Of a stretch of 22,558 nucleotides of DNA, positions 1 through 10,002 are shown one piece after another. Each line of letters begins with the position of its first letter. Position 1 is the first letter of the stretch. This DNA comes from Mucidula mucida. Lineage: Eukaryota; Basidiomycota; Agaricomycetes; Agaricales; Physalacriaceae. Made by a program: the position numbers and the translations under genes. The notes beneath the pieces are model-generated. The model had not been told where the DNA came from. It made no database searches and worked only from the letters and a program-made list of their open reading frames with translations. The DNA lies in the NCBI GenBank assembly GCA_015501055.1, contig JADNYV010000550.1, positions 1-22,558 of the forward strand, given 5' to 3'.

Positions 1-1517
1 CTGGCAAGAAGACTGTCAAGGTAGACCAAACACAATTGGAGGTGTTATTGTGATGCCAGATCCGTACTTCAAGGAGAATGGCACAGATAGGCGCTGAAAA
101 CAGTGGCTTGTCACAGATTGGTCACACCTGTATAGACCTGTATTCATTGATTCAACATTTGCTTAAGCATTGATGACACGCCTGCAAGGAGAGCGGTATA
201 TGCCATGGTTGAGCACGGCCTTGAATGGTGGTTCCAAAATGCCAATGTCCTCATCAAAGTAGAGACCAGCCATTAAAGCCAGGATTGCCGCTCACTCCTC
301 TATTAATCAGATTCATACAGTGTACATGTACCTCTGCCTATCCATATGAAACTCAAACCTTTGTTTGTAGGTCTATTAGAAGCTTTCAGTGCCAACTCAA
401 CCTTGAAGTCAATAGATTGAGTGTGAACACATCATTGAAGATGAAGTTGACAGCACAGCTTGTGATTCAAGTTGACTCAAAGTTATTGGGCACATCCTTT
501 CACATATGCATTAAGCTTGTCATAACATCGTACACAATGCTTGCAGCTTTTGTTGGTCATGTAATGGGTTATCAGGGCCTGGACTAGTGTGTATTATAGA
601 GCACAGCACAATTAAAGTGCACATCCGCGGAGAATCCACAATATTTAACACATAAGCAACAAGGACTGTTGGTGTCCTGTTGGGGGGAAGGACATTAATA
701 ACAGATATGTCATTATAAACCTGTCATTATCATCTACATTTGGACAAGAGGCGCACATAAGCATATACCAAATTGGTTAAAAAACATTGTACAAACTAGC
801 CTCCAAGAAGATCCAGGAGTTTAAAGTTTCTTGGGCGGAAGCCAAAAAGACCAGCTTACTCTATTATTGCATAAAAGAAAGGCAACAAGATGCTAATGTA
901 ATCTTAATGCTAAGGTAAACTAGTTATATGAGTTGCATATAATGCAAAAATTAAGCTATGTTAAGGGCTCAGTACTAATAGTACATCTCATCAACCATTG
1001 AAACTTGTTTTTGCTGTTTCTGGCAAGGAAAATTAATTGAACCTGTATTAGCTTTAGACATAAAATAATTTAAGCTGTGAGCCCTTATCTCCCCACGCAT
1101 AATCACCCAAAGATGTTTTAAGAGCAATAGTCTCCATGAATACATTAATGTCCCTTAGGTAGATCCAGCAACTAGTCTACTCTCTGGAGAACAAACTGCT
1201 GGGCAACCCCTCCAAGTCAACAGTCCAAATGAAGCTGAGAGCCGTACTTGCTAGAAGGCCGTAGTACTTAACTGCCATGACAGTGATCATTGTTTTGCCA
1301 TTGGCAACAACAATTGGAGTCAGGATTTAAACCCTGGTGAGAACAAGCAAAGTGCACAAGCCTCTTAGAGTTCGCAGTTTTGAAGACACTGCAGCACGCA
1401 ATGGGGTAAGACTTTTCATAGCTCTAGATTGAACCAGTGCTAGAACTGAACTACTCAGATCCTGCTGTATGGTGGTTTGAGGAAGTGGGATATGAATAAG
1501 AAAACACTATGTAAGAC

Positions 1518-1945
1518 TAGACCTGGGCACAAGTGCCAGGAGTTTGCAAGTACTATAGCGTTTCAACCATAACTTCACAGCCTGTGACCCATTATGGTCT
1601 GAAGTTACAGCGAACAGCTTCACAGACCCTTAAATTGCCTTTTTTGGACAGTTCCGCTTATAGCGGGACCTGAAATTTCCTTATTTGGAGGCTCGTGCCT
1701 GACCAAAGTGGTCCGTGACCCGTTATGATGTATATATAGCTTCACTTTAAAGACCCCCGTGACCCGTTATGTGAATTTGCGGTCGAAACGCTACAGTACT
1801 TGTGGGTGCACCCAGCACTCACACCCGGGTGCCAAGTGTTTGTTCAACTCAGGTGGGATGTCACCCCAGGTGTCTACCCAAGTGCGGGTGTTTGCCTCTG
1901 GGCCGCAAGTACCCGTGGGCAGACACTCAGGTGGACACTTGCATT
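1518..1945. repeat. Cluster of short degenerate repeats
   Basis: The cluster opens with a TAGACCTGGGCAC..AGTGCC word that recurs at 8513-8530. Three near-identical 13-mers GTGACCCRTTATG start at 1584, 1715 and 1759. The segment 1803-1945 is built of variants of ACCCGGGTG, CCCAGGTG, ACCCAAGTG and CACTCAGGTGG in both orientations. No coding potential and no clear target duplication were found, so a decayed non-autonomous element is possible but not shown. Confidence 0.4.
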
Positions 1946-2620
1946 TTTATAATTTTTTACAACATTTATTTTGATTTTTTAAAGTGGAAAAACAATGCAC
2001 ACAAGAATTTCTTGTAATCTGGTGTTTTGGGCCAAGATCCAAAAAGGACGTATAAGTGTCTGATGGGGGCATCTTGAACTCTCTCTCCTTCCACCACCAT
2101 CACTCAACTGTACATTGGCAACAATGGCAGTGTTACTCAACTATAAGTCAGTGATTTTATCCCTGTGCTGACGGCACATCATTGGAACAGGAGATGACTT
2201 TGTGTTGTCTCCACAAAAACAGCCAGAGAATGTATAAGCCCCTGCAGAAGGGCAGCAGACTTTTTGTGATGCTGCCCGCCGTGATTAATAACATGCTTGA
2301 AGAGCGGGAGTAATGGATTTTGCGCCGCATCATGCACCACTGCTGGTCCCCTTGCAATTGCAGAGGGATGCACATGTGGCATGAGTTAGCTGTGAGTTGG
2401 GGGTGCTGGGCATGCAGGTGTATACAGGTACACCCGCCACCATACACGGATGTGTCAACACTTGTGTGTGTAAAACACCCACAAATGGGTGTGGCACTTG
2501 AAGCATGATTTTAACCCCTAGTCTTGTTGCTGCCCCATCAAAAGAGTATAGGTAGCAATACTCACTGTTTGCCAACCATTTGTTGACTTGCACGTTGAAT
2601 ATACTGACTCCCGCCATGGG

Positions 2621-2625
2621 AAGGG
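2621..2625. repeat. Copia target-site duplication, left
   Basis: AAGGG directly abuts the LTR at 2626 and is repeated exactly at 8011-8015 after the other LTR. Five bases is the usual Copia integrase stagger. Confidence 0.9.
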
Positions 2626-2863
2626 TGTAGAAGTTCTTGTAGTCTCGAGCAAGGTATAGCAGACGATGTAGAATAGATTGCATGTACATACAAGTATTTA
2701 AACAAATCCAAAGTATCTACGCGCATAGCAAAGTAGGTGAATGTATCTAAATGTCCGTGCAGTGTAGGTAAATGTCCATGGTAATGTACAGACAAATGTC
2801 TGTACTTGGGGACACGTCGCGTTGAGTACGCGACGTGGAGCGGATCGCGGCTTGACTACAACA
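2626..2863 (-). repeat. Copia 3' LTR
   Basis: This is the 238-base LTR downstream of pol in the minus orientation. In that sense it begins TGTTGTAG and ends TTCTACA. It matches 7773-8010 at all but two positions. A TTTAAATA box at about 2693-2702 (minus sense) could serve as the TATA element. Two strong hairpins lie at 2786-2805 and 2813-2837. Confidence 0.95.
2786..2837 (-). other. Two adjacent hairpins in the Copia LTR
   Basis: The first is a perfect 9-bp stem with a 2-base loop (2786-2794 / 2797-2805). The second is a perfect 10-bp GC-rich stem with a 5-base loop (2813-2822 / 2828-2837). Both occur unchanged in the other LTR (7933-7952 and 7960-7984). They lie in the first third of the LTR in the element's own sense. 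Function is not shown; RNA structure or a bound palindrome are both possible. Confidence 0.8.
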
Positions 2864-2873
2864 CTCCCCCTCA
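2864..2873 (-). promoter_or_regulatory. Polypurine tract
   Basis: On the minus strand TGAGGGGGAG directly abuts the 3' LTR, the expected place for plus-strand DNA priming. Its first three bases are also the final TGA stop of the gag-pol frame, so coding sequence and tract overlap. Confidence 0.9.
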
Positions 2874-5800
2874 AGCCGGAACAAGTCCAAGGCTTGCAGC
2901 AAAGTGTTTTGCCTTTCCGTTCGGGAGCGCTTTGGTCAGCGCGTCGGCGATCATGTCCTCCGTGGGGCAGTAGATAAGTTTGATGTCCCCGTTCTAGATG
3001 GAGTAACGAACGAAATGATAGCGGATGTCGATGTGTTTGGTTCGTGCGTGAAATTGACCAGGTTCGGCATGAGCGAGGGCGAGGGCGGATTGATTGTCAT
3101 CGTGAATGATGATGGGATCCGTAAGTTCGTGATGAAACAGTTCAGTGATGAACTGTCTGATCCAGAGTGCCTCCTTCGCGGCTTCGGTGAGCGCAACATA
3201 TTCTGCCTCGGTCGTCGAGAGCGCGACAAGTCCCTGCTGTTTAGAAGACCAAGAGATAGCTCCCCCGTCAACTAAGAAAGCATACCCAGAGATAGCTTTT
3301 CGATTCTCCAGAGACATCCCATCTGCGTCAACAAAGCCTTCTAACCCTCTGTTTCGGCCGTCTCCACCAAATGTAAGCCTCCAGGTACGCGTGTACTTGA
3401 GGTATTGGACTACCCGTTTGGCGGCTTCCCAATGAACGCGCCCAGGGTTATCAGTGAATTGAGATAGGATGTTGACAGCATAGGCGATGTCGGGACGCGT
3501 CCCTGTTGTTGTCCAAATCAATGATCTGACGAGACGACGATACGGGTGGCGCTGCATCTCCGCTATCTCCAGCTGGTCGGTCGGGCACTGGTCGCGCGAG
3601 TATTTGGCGTTTGGATCCATCGCAATTGCCGAGATCTTTGCGTCTCCAAGATTGAAACGCTGAATGACCAAGTCAATGTATGACGTCTGGTTAAGGGAAA
3701 TAGTGCGCGCGGTGCGGTCGCGAGTAATCTCCATTCCAAGCAACCAGCTGATATCGCCAAGCAATGTAACTTTGAAGAGGACAGAAATACGCGCCTGGAT
3801 GTCATCGATCAAGGATAACGAACTGCCCGTGATGGTGCAGTCATCGATGTGGATCGCGAGAATGATGATCTGGGAATCCTGGAGTAGTCGAAAGACCGCG
3901 TGATCCTTCTCCAGCGCGCGAAATCCAAGTGTGGCGAGAGCAGACGTCAGCTTCTCATACCACTTTCGACTGGACTGCTTCAATCCGTAGATTGTCTTGC
4001 GGAGACGGAGCACATACTTGTGCTTGTCAGCAAGTTCGAAATCAGGAGGCTGCTCCATATAGAGCTCCTCGTTGTCGTCGAATTCTCCATTAAGAAACGC
4101 GCCATGGAAGTCAAAAACTTTGATGTCCCAATCGTTACGTGCTGTGATCGCCAGAATGAGTCGTAATGAGGCAAGCTTCGCAGTGGGGGCAAAAGTGACA
4201 AAGTAGTCAACTCCTTCGACCTGAGTAAAGCCCTGCGCCACGAGACGGGCCTTATATTTGTTGATAACGCCTCCGATCTTCTTCTTGATGCGCAAGACCC
4301 ACTTCGATCCGATGATGTTGTGATCATGTGGTCGAGGCACCAGTTCCCACGTACCGGCCTCAATTAGGGTGCGAATCTCGGTCTCTATTGCTTCCCTCCA
4401 CACCGGCCAGTCTGCTCGCCTCTTTGCCTCCTCGAATGCAGGCTCAATAGCCTCTGACTCTGTAATGGCGGCGTTCATGGCCATCTCGATCTGGCCTCCT
4501 GGAATATGCAGCTCTTCAACGTAGCCAGCATTATCGCGACTTTCTGCCACTGTTTCTGGTGCCGGTGTCGAGCGAGTAGATGGATTTTGCTGTTCTGATG
4601 CCTCCTGGACTCGTTTAGATGGTTTTCGCTCGCGTTTCCCTGTCTGGATGTTGGATGGATCAAGTCCTTCGCGACGAAGAATACTTCCAAGAAAATCGGG
4701 CATGCCGGATGAATCTGGCGATACTGTTGGCGATGGTGGTGTTGTAGGTAGAGACGAGGTAGCGGTGTGGTGCGGAGTCGATGTAGCAACAGCTTTAGGG
4801 GATGTAGACGCGTCAATAGGTGTGTTTTTCGCGTTTTCTGAGCTGGAGGTGTGCTGAATGTTACCTGCCTGCTCCCCCTCATTCGGTACAACTCCAGGTA
4901 TCCCACTGTCCATAGAGTCGTCAAATTTTACACTTCTTTCAATGCCAATCGATCGGTTATCCGGCCACCAAATCCTGTGTCCACTGCTCTCTGTGTCGAA
5001 TCCGAGCCAGCGTCCAACTCAAGCTCGGCCATCAAGCTTCGAGTTCCCGTCATTGTGCATCCAAACCTTGCAGCCAAACTTGTGCAGGGTGCGAAGGTCC
5101 GGCTTTGTTCCATGCAGGACCTCGTACGGCATCTTTCCATCCAGGGATCGTGTGGGCGTGCGGTTCTTCAACCATACCGCTTGCTTCAGTGCTTCTCCCC
5201 ACAGCGTTTTCGGCAATCCAGATGCATGGAGCATGGCGCGGACCTTCTCCAGAAAGGTTCTATTTAGTCGCTCTGAGATGCCATTGTGTTCCGGCGTGTC
5301 GTGGACAGTGACGTTCCGTCTGGTGCCCTGTGTCGCAAGATGCGCGTCGAATTCTTTGCTCCGGTACTCGCCACCACCATCAGTATGTAAAACTTTGATT
5401 TTTGCGCCAAATTGTGTGCTGATCCATGCCTCGAATTGCTGATAGGTTTCGAGGGTCTCGTCTTTTGTCCGGATCAGGAATACGACAGAGTAACGAGAGT
5501 AGTCGTCCGTATACGAAACATAGTACTCCTTGTGTTGAGGAGTCTGCACCGGCGAGGGTCCCCAGAGGTCAGAGTGGATTTCATCTCCAATTGCTTTCGC
5601 TCGTTCGCGTTCCCTGACCTTCCTGACAGGTTTACGCGTCTTCTTCCCATACTCGCAAGAGTCGCATGAATTCGGCGGTCCGCTGTCATCAAGGACGATC
5701 CCATCAACGCGATTCTCGGCAACCATTCGTTTCGCCGCGTCTGGGGCTATGTGGCCCATCATCTCGTGAAGATCTGTGATGGAGACTGTGATGGGGGCGT

Positions 5801-7631
5801 CTTCCGTGCTCTGCATCGCACTAGGTGAGTCTGTTTCTGTCTTGTACAGACCTCCCTTGACTGGTATTTTTCCCAGCAGTTTATCTTTCCGGTCATATAT
5901 CCGACATTCCGACCCTCTGAACAGTAGTGCGTGTCCAGCCGCTGTGATTTTACTGACCGAAAGTAGGGTGACTCCCAAATCCGGTGCATACAGGACATCT
6001 CGGACGAGGAGCCTAGTTTTCTCACCACATTTTCCTGGCACATAGACGTGCATGTCGCCCTTGCCAACTGCCTGGAATTTGCCTTTATCAGCGGCGGTAA
6101 TGGATTTCGGCTCGATGAGGGTGTAGTTCATCAGCCGGTGACGAAACGGTGTCATATGTCGCGACGCGCCCGAGTCGTACAGTTCAACTTCAGGATCCGA
6201 GGGAAGCGATGGACCAGCGGCAAGGAAAGCGTGAACAAAGGTATGTGTAACAGCTTCCTCACCTTCATCTCTGACCAGCTCCAGATTTTCCGCCCCACCA
6301 TCAAGATCATTGGCCATGATGCCAACAACCTCTATATCAACCGGTGAGTCCTCCTCTTGATCTGACCATCCAGAGGTCGTTGACGCGCTTAAAAGCGGTG
6401 GAAGATTGTTATCTGAATCCCCCAAGTCGGACCCGTCACCGTCCAGCTCTTCCTCAGAGTCGGACACGGCCAGGAGTGGAGGGAGCGAGTCATCATCAGA
6501 CTCAGCTTCGTCCTCAACAGGTAGTGGTGCAGGTACGTCGTCCTGCATTGTTGTTTCGAGCCAGGCATGCTCATCAAAGAAGTAGAGCCCTGCCAGTCCT
6601 TCCAACACCTCATCTCCACCATCATGCACATATTTGGTCCATGGCTCAATATAGCCGCCCAGATTTTCGTCCGTCAAGTCTCTCCAGTCCTCATCAGAGT
6701 CCTCTGCCTCTGATTCGACGTCTGCGTACCATACGCCTTCGTCGTCGCTGTCGGCGCGAGCTTTATTCGCCGATGCTCTTCCTTTGCCTTTGCCTTTCGG
6801 ACCCTGTCCTTCCTTTCCTCCACCCTTCGCCCAGCAATCCGCCTTGATGTGTCCCTTCTTGTGACAGTTGTAGCACTCGATGCTACTCTTCCTGCCCTGG
6901 GATCTCCGTCCTCGACCGCCATTTACGTTGAAGGCGGCCTCCTTCTCCTCCTTGGAGCGTGTCTTGAGGCTACGGCGGTCAGCTTCGTCGCTGATACCGC
7001 GGATATATGTGTCTGGGTCGAGAATTTTATCAAGGAGGGTGGATGTGGCCGTCAGCGCGGCCAGATATGGGTCATATGAAGCGGGCAACGACCCAAGCAA
7101 GATTGCGACGAAGTTCTCGTCGCCCGGGTCTGATTCCATCGCGATCAAGTCCTCGCGAATCGACTGGAGACGCGTGAGATGCGCCTTGACGTCACCGTTC
7201 TCGGTGCAGCGTTCTTCCTGCAATTTCCGCCTCAAATCCACCGTCATCATCTTGCTCTTCTTTTCGAATTCCTCCTTCACCTTCTTCCACATCTTCCCTG
7301 CTGATCCTTCTCCTTTTACCCTCAAGAACAACGAATCCGGTATTGTCGAAGCAATCCCTTGCTTTACAACGGCTTCCTTCGACTTCCATAGTCGAATAAC
7401 GGCCAGGTGCCGTATGATGGAGTTCTTCTCCTCGTCAGTTGGATTGTCGGGGTCTGTGGGTTTTGGCTCCTCCGGTGGCACGTAATTGGGGTCAAGATAC
7501 TCCCTCAGCTGTGCTGCATCGGCGGCAAACACGAAGCGGTCTCGATAGAAGATCCAGTTCGTTCCGTCCGCCTTGCAATGAGGCAAGCGGACGAAGTACT
7601 CGCCGAGCTTCGAAGTCGTTTCAGAGGACAT
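2871..7631 (-). pseudogene. Copia gag-pol polyprotein with two nonsense codons
   Basis: One frame of 1586 codons runs from ATG at 7631 to TGA at 2871-2873, interrupted only by TGA at codon 871 (5019-5021) and TAG at codon 1546 (2994-2996). Gag carries a zinc knuckle C253-x2-C-x4-H-x4-C266. The aspartic protease motif DSGA starts at D486. The integrase has an HHCC zinc finger followed by D688, D751 and E787, the classic D-D-35-E spacing. Reverse transcriptase follows, with HIDD at 1261-1264 in place of the usual YVDD, then RNase H. The first stop lies just after the integrase core and the second 41 codons before the natural end. Both are consistent with C-to-T change on the coding strand (CGA to TGA, CAG to TAG), but the ancestral codons are inferred. 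Full-length product needs readthrough at codon 871, so the copy is probably defective. Confidence 0.93.
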
Positions 7632-7760
7632 GGTAGATGGGCGGGATAGATGGATGGTTGTTTACGCAAGGTGTAAAATGCGAGCTGCGACCAGCGCGAG
7701 CTCTAGCGATGCGAGGAGTGAGAAACGTGGATAGTATTCGAGGTTATTTAGTTTGGACCG

Positions 7761-7772
7761 GGGCCCATAACC
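7761..7772 (-). promoter_or_regulatory. Primer-binding site matching initiator tRNA anticodon arm
   Basis: Immediately next to the 5' LTR the minus strand reads GGTTATGGGCCC. This is the exact complement of GGGCCCATAACC, the anticodon stem-loop of eukaryotic initiator tRNA-Met in the form known from metazoa. Copia of Drosophila and Ty5 are known to prime from an internally cleaved initiator tRNA rather than its 3' CCA end, and this site fits that mode. The tRNA of this fungus is not in the window, so the match rests on general knowledge. Confidence 0.75.
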
Positions 7773-8010
7773 TGTAGAAGTTCTTGTAGTCTCGAGCAAG
7801 GTATAGCAGACGATGTAGAATAGATTGCATGTACATACGAGTATTTAAACAAATCCAAAGTATCTACGCGCATAGCAAAGTAGGTGAATGTATCTAAATG
7901 TCCGTGCAGTGTAGGTAAATGTCCATGGTAATGTACAGACAAATGTCTGTACTCGGGGACACGTCGCGTTGAGTACGCGACGTGGAGCGGATCGCGGCTT
8001 GACTACAACA
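7773..8010 (-). repeat. Copia 5' LTR (promoter end)
   Basis: Upstream LTR for the minus-strand element. It should carry the promoter and transcription start for the genomic RNA. It has the same TTTAAATA box and hairpins as its partner and two transition differences from it. The start codon of gag lies 141 bases downstream of its end. Confidence 0.95.
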
Positions 8011-8015
8011 AAGGG
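8011..8015. repeat. Copia target-site duplication, right
   Basis: AAGGG follows the LTR end at 8010 and matches 2621-2625 exactly. Confidence 0.9.
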
Positions 8016-8978
8016 TGATATTTGTCCCAGTAGAAACAGTGGTCACGAGAAATTCAATGTAGTACCTGTAGAGCATATTTTAGTAGTCTAGAATAACAGT
8101 GTTTGCAAACACACCAGTTAAACGGATAGAGCACATCACTTTCCAACCCATTAAGATTGATCTGCGCCAATCATGTTCCTTGCACAATGTCCATGTCCAG
8201 AGTTTGCTCAAATCCATATTGAAGGTACCTTGTATGCAGAGCTGTGAAGTTAAGAGCGGCCTGCAAGAAGTCAAAGGATTCATCTTCAGGTATCCATCCT
8301 TGCATGTAAGTATGAGCGGTGTGCTGTGATTAGACGGTAGCTTCTATTGGAAACTTACCTGTTCAGAAAGAACAAAACATTGGAGTTAAGACCGTTACAG
8401 TCTCCGTCCTCTGGTATGCTAAAGGCTTCCCCGCATATATGAGGCACCCACCGTACCGCTGCAGCCAGTCAGCGTCAAGCAATTGAATTGTAACACTGAA
8501 CACTGTCTTACATAGACCTGGGCACGAGTGCCCACCCGGGTGCTCTCGCACTTGTGGGGCGGGTCACTCGTGCCTCTAAGGAGAACCGGCACACAGTTGT
8601 CAAGTTTTCCGCCATGTTGATTCTTGTGTTCAACTGTGAGTGCGTACGTACCGTATGTTGCCTCATTTCAGTAGTTGATACGGAAACAAATTGACAGGGC
8701 TTGTGACATTCTCTCTGTTATACCTCACAGTTATTCATGTCTTTGCTTGAAGATCGCTTCCTGATCAGATGGATGGGTGAAGAGATCTCTGACTCTCGCG
8801 TGACAAAAACACTAACGACATGCGTCTATAGCGGCGTGCTTCCCTTCACGGGACTCTTTGCTTTGCCATCGGTCCGAAGTGTCTTACCAGGCAATCGGTG
8901 AGAGTCGTCCTCATCTTCATGATGTTGTAGTCAACTGACGCCACCACTAGGATGTCTAATTGGTCAAAATGTTGGTTC
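8016..8978. other. Non-coding stretch between Copia and the gene cluster
   Basis: No open frame here has recognisable features or a convincing splice pattern. It contains a perfect 14-bp palindrome at 8099-8112 and the fold-back repeat at 8513-8574. The rest looks like unique intergenic sequence. Confidence 0.55.
8513..8574. repeat. Short GC-rich fold-back repeat
   Basis: A perfect 10-bp inverted pair GGCACGAGTG (8521-8530) and CACTCGTGCC (8565-8574) encloses a GC-rich 34-base loop. The leading TAGACCTGGGCAC word is shared with 1518. This suggests a dispersed short repeat family, though only these two partial copies are visible. Confidence 0.55.
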
Positions 8979-9216
8979 CTACGCCATTTGACACTGATGT
9001 GTCCTGCAGATTTCATCGGTACCATTCCCAATCTCGCTATCATCGCTGGCTGTGTACGTTCAACTCGCACTTACAATATAGAACGACTGTTGTCTTACCA
9101 AGGTTGCTCACAGGCGACAACACTGTTATTGGTGCGAATACACCGACATTCGGAGAGCCACGTACGGCTTCGAAGCGCTTTGCAGAAAGGCTCCCCGCAG
9201 ACACTTCACGAGCCAT
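8979..9216 (-). CDS. Possible small spliced protein, unrecognised
   Basis: A model with exons 9216-9099 and 9049-8979 gives 62 residues starting MAREVSAG. The 50-base intron has consensus ends GTAAGA and ACACAG, and the phases join correctly. No domain is recognised. The start could instead be an internal exon, because CAG precedes it as a possible acceptor, and the segment may belong to the neighbouring upstream gene. The support is only the splice consensus. Confidence 0.25.
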
Positions 9217-9281
9217 GATCTGCACCTCGTCGTGTACTAAACGTTATGAATTACTCTTTTATCATCCACAATGCATGTTAT

Positions 9282-9829
9282 CTACTGCGTAGGGCACTGA
9301 CTCGACTCGTCAAACGCAACTACGCCTTCCTCGCCCTCACTCGACCCCGGAAACCATTGCAGGTACGGCTTCAGAACATGCAAATCGTCCTCGAGATTTC
9401 CATCGACAATCTTTTCCTCCTCGTTGCAGGGAAACTTCTCAATGAGAATATTCCCTTTCAGATTAGCATCGCTCTTCCCTTCTGTGAATTTTACAAGCGC
9501 GCTATTTGGTTTTGGGCCTTCCGGCCACCAGAACATCACTTAATACAGATATCGGTGTGGGAATCACGTTGATCACAATGTTGGTACGCACGATAATAGT
9601 ATTCGTCAGGCAAGCCTTGAAGCATGCTTTTTGGATAAATAGTGTGATACTCCGCGTCGCCAGAACTTCCAGCGACGAAATTGTTCGTGAACTTGTCGTC
9701 GGCAGGCGTATATGGATTGCCCTCATTATCGCATCTATAATCGATGGTCATGAGTTCAGGCCATTCGGCATCCTGCCGGAAGACAATTGTCTTCCTTTGC
9801 ATAACTAGGAAAGTCTTCTCTGTGATCAT
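9282..9829 (-). CDS. Hypothetical acidic protein, about 164 residues
   Basis: Exons 9829-9592 and 9538-9282 join across a 53-base intron (donor GTGCGT, acceptor TTAAG) to give 164 residues plus stop, with a consistent frame. The product is rich in Asp, Glu and aromatic residues, with WPELMTIDYR near residue 20 and MFWWPEGPKP just after the splice. No signal peptide or membrane segment is evident in this model. I do not recognise the family. It lies 173 bases downstream of NADAR-1 on the same strand. An alternative model has an additional upstream exon and an intron at about 9813-9865, which would change the N-terminus. Confidence 0.5.
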
Positions 9830-10002
9830 AGACGGTACATCATGAGAAGCACAGACCTTCAACCATTTCGACGCGTGGGGAAGAGAAAGAGAGTTGTTCG
9901 TGGTACATAAGTAAAACGTGTCAAGATGACGTACATACATGCAGTGGCTACAAGAAGACAGCTGTATCAACATGTCCTTAAGGGATACAAGGTTCGCTGA
10001 AG

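Larger units (their letters stand above)
1..2625. other. AT-rich, repeat-bearing DNA with no convincing gene
   Basis: No reading frame here shows a recognisable domain, a credible splice pattern or a conserved motif. The longest open frame (225-587, plus) is low-complexity translation without family features. A short frame at the left edge (about 2-106, plus) ends in a TGA and is followed by many stops; it could be the tail of a decayed element, but I do not recognise it. The rest holds short repeats: three copies of GTGACCCRTTATG (1584, 1715, 1759), GC-rich ACCCGGGTG-like words at 1803-1945, and a small hairpin at 2475-2492. I read it as decayed intergenic or repeat DNA. Confidence 0.6.
2626..8010 (-). 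mobile_element. Complete Ty1/Copia LTR retrotransposon, minus orientation
   Basis: The element is bounded by two 238-base LTRs that start TG and end CA. They differ at only two positions that I found (both transitions). Perfect 5-bp target duplications AAGGG flank it at 2621-2625 and 8011-8015. Read on the minus strand the order is 5' LTR, primer site, a 141-base leader, gag, protease, integrase, reverse transcriptase, RNase H, polypurine tract, 3' LTR. Integrase before reverse transcriptase defines the Copia (Pseudoviridae-like) order. Near-identical LTRs imply recent insertion, but two in-frame stops in the single polyprotein frame make this copy unlikely to be autonomous. Confidence 0.97.

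Noticed and set aside
225..587. 120-residue open frame on the plus strand
   Set aside because: No domain, no plausible splice context, Cys/Thr/Ser-rich random-looking translation in a repeat-rich stretch.
1306..1400. tRNA-like segment on the minus strand with a GGGTTTAAATCC B-box-like word
   Set aside because: The T-arm resembles a tRNA or SINE head, but I could not fold an acceptor stem or find a convincing A box.
2157..2508. Overlapping open frames on both strands next to Copia
   Set aside because: They overlap each other, lack motifs, and some run through the LTR boundary at 2626; treated as chance frames.
8080..8329. Short open frames on both strands
   Set aside because: No motif and no good splice partner; kept as intergenic.
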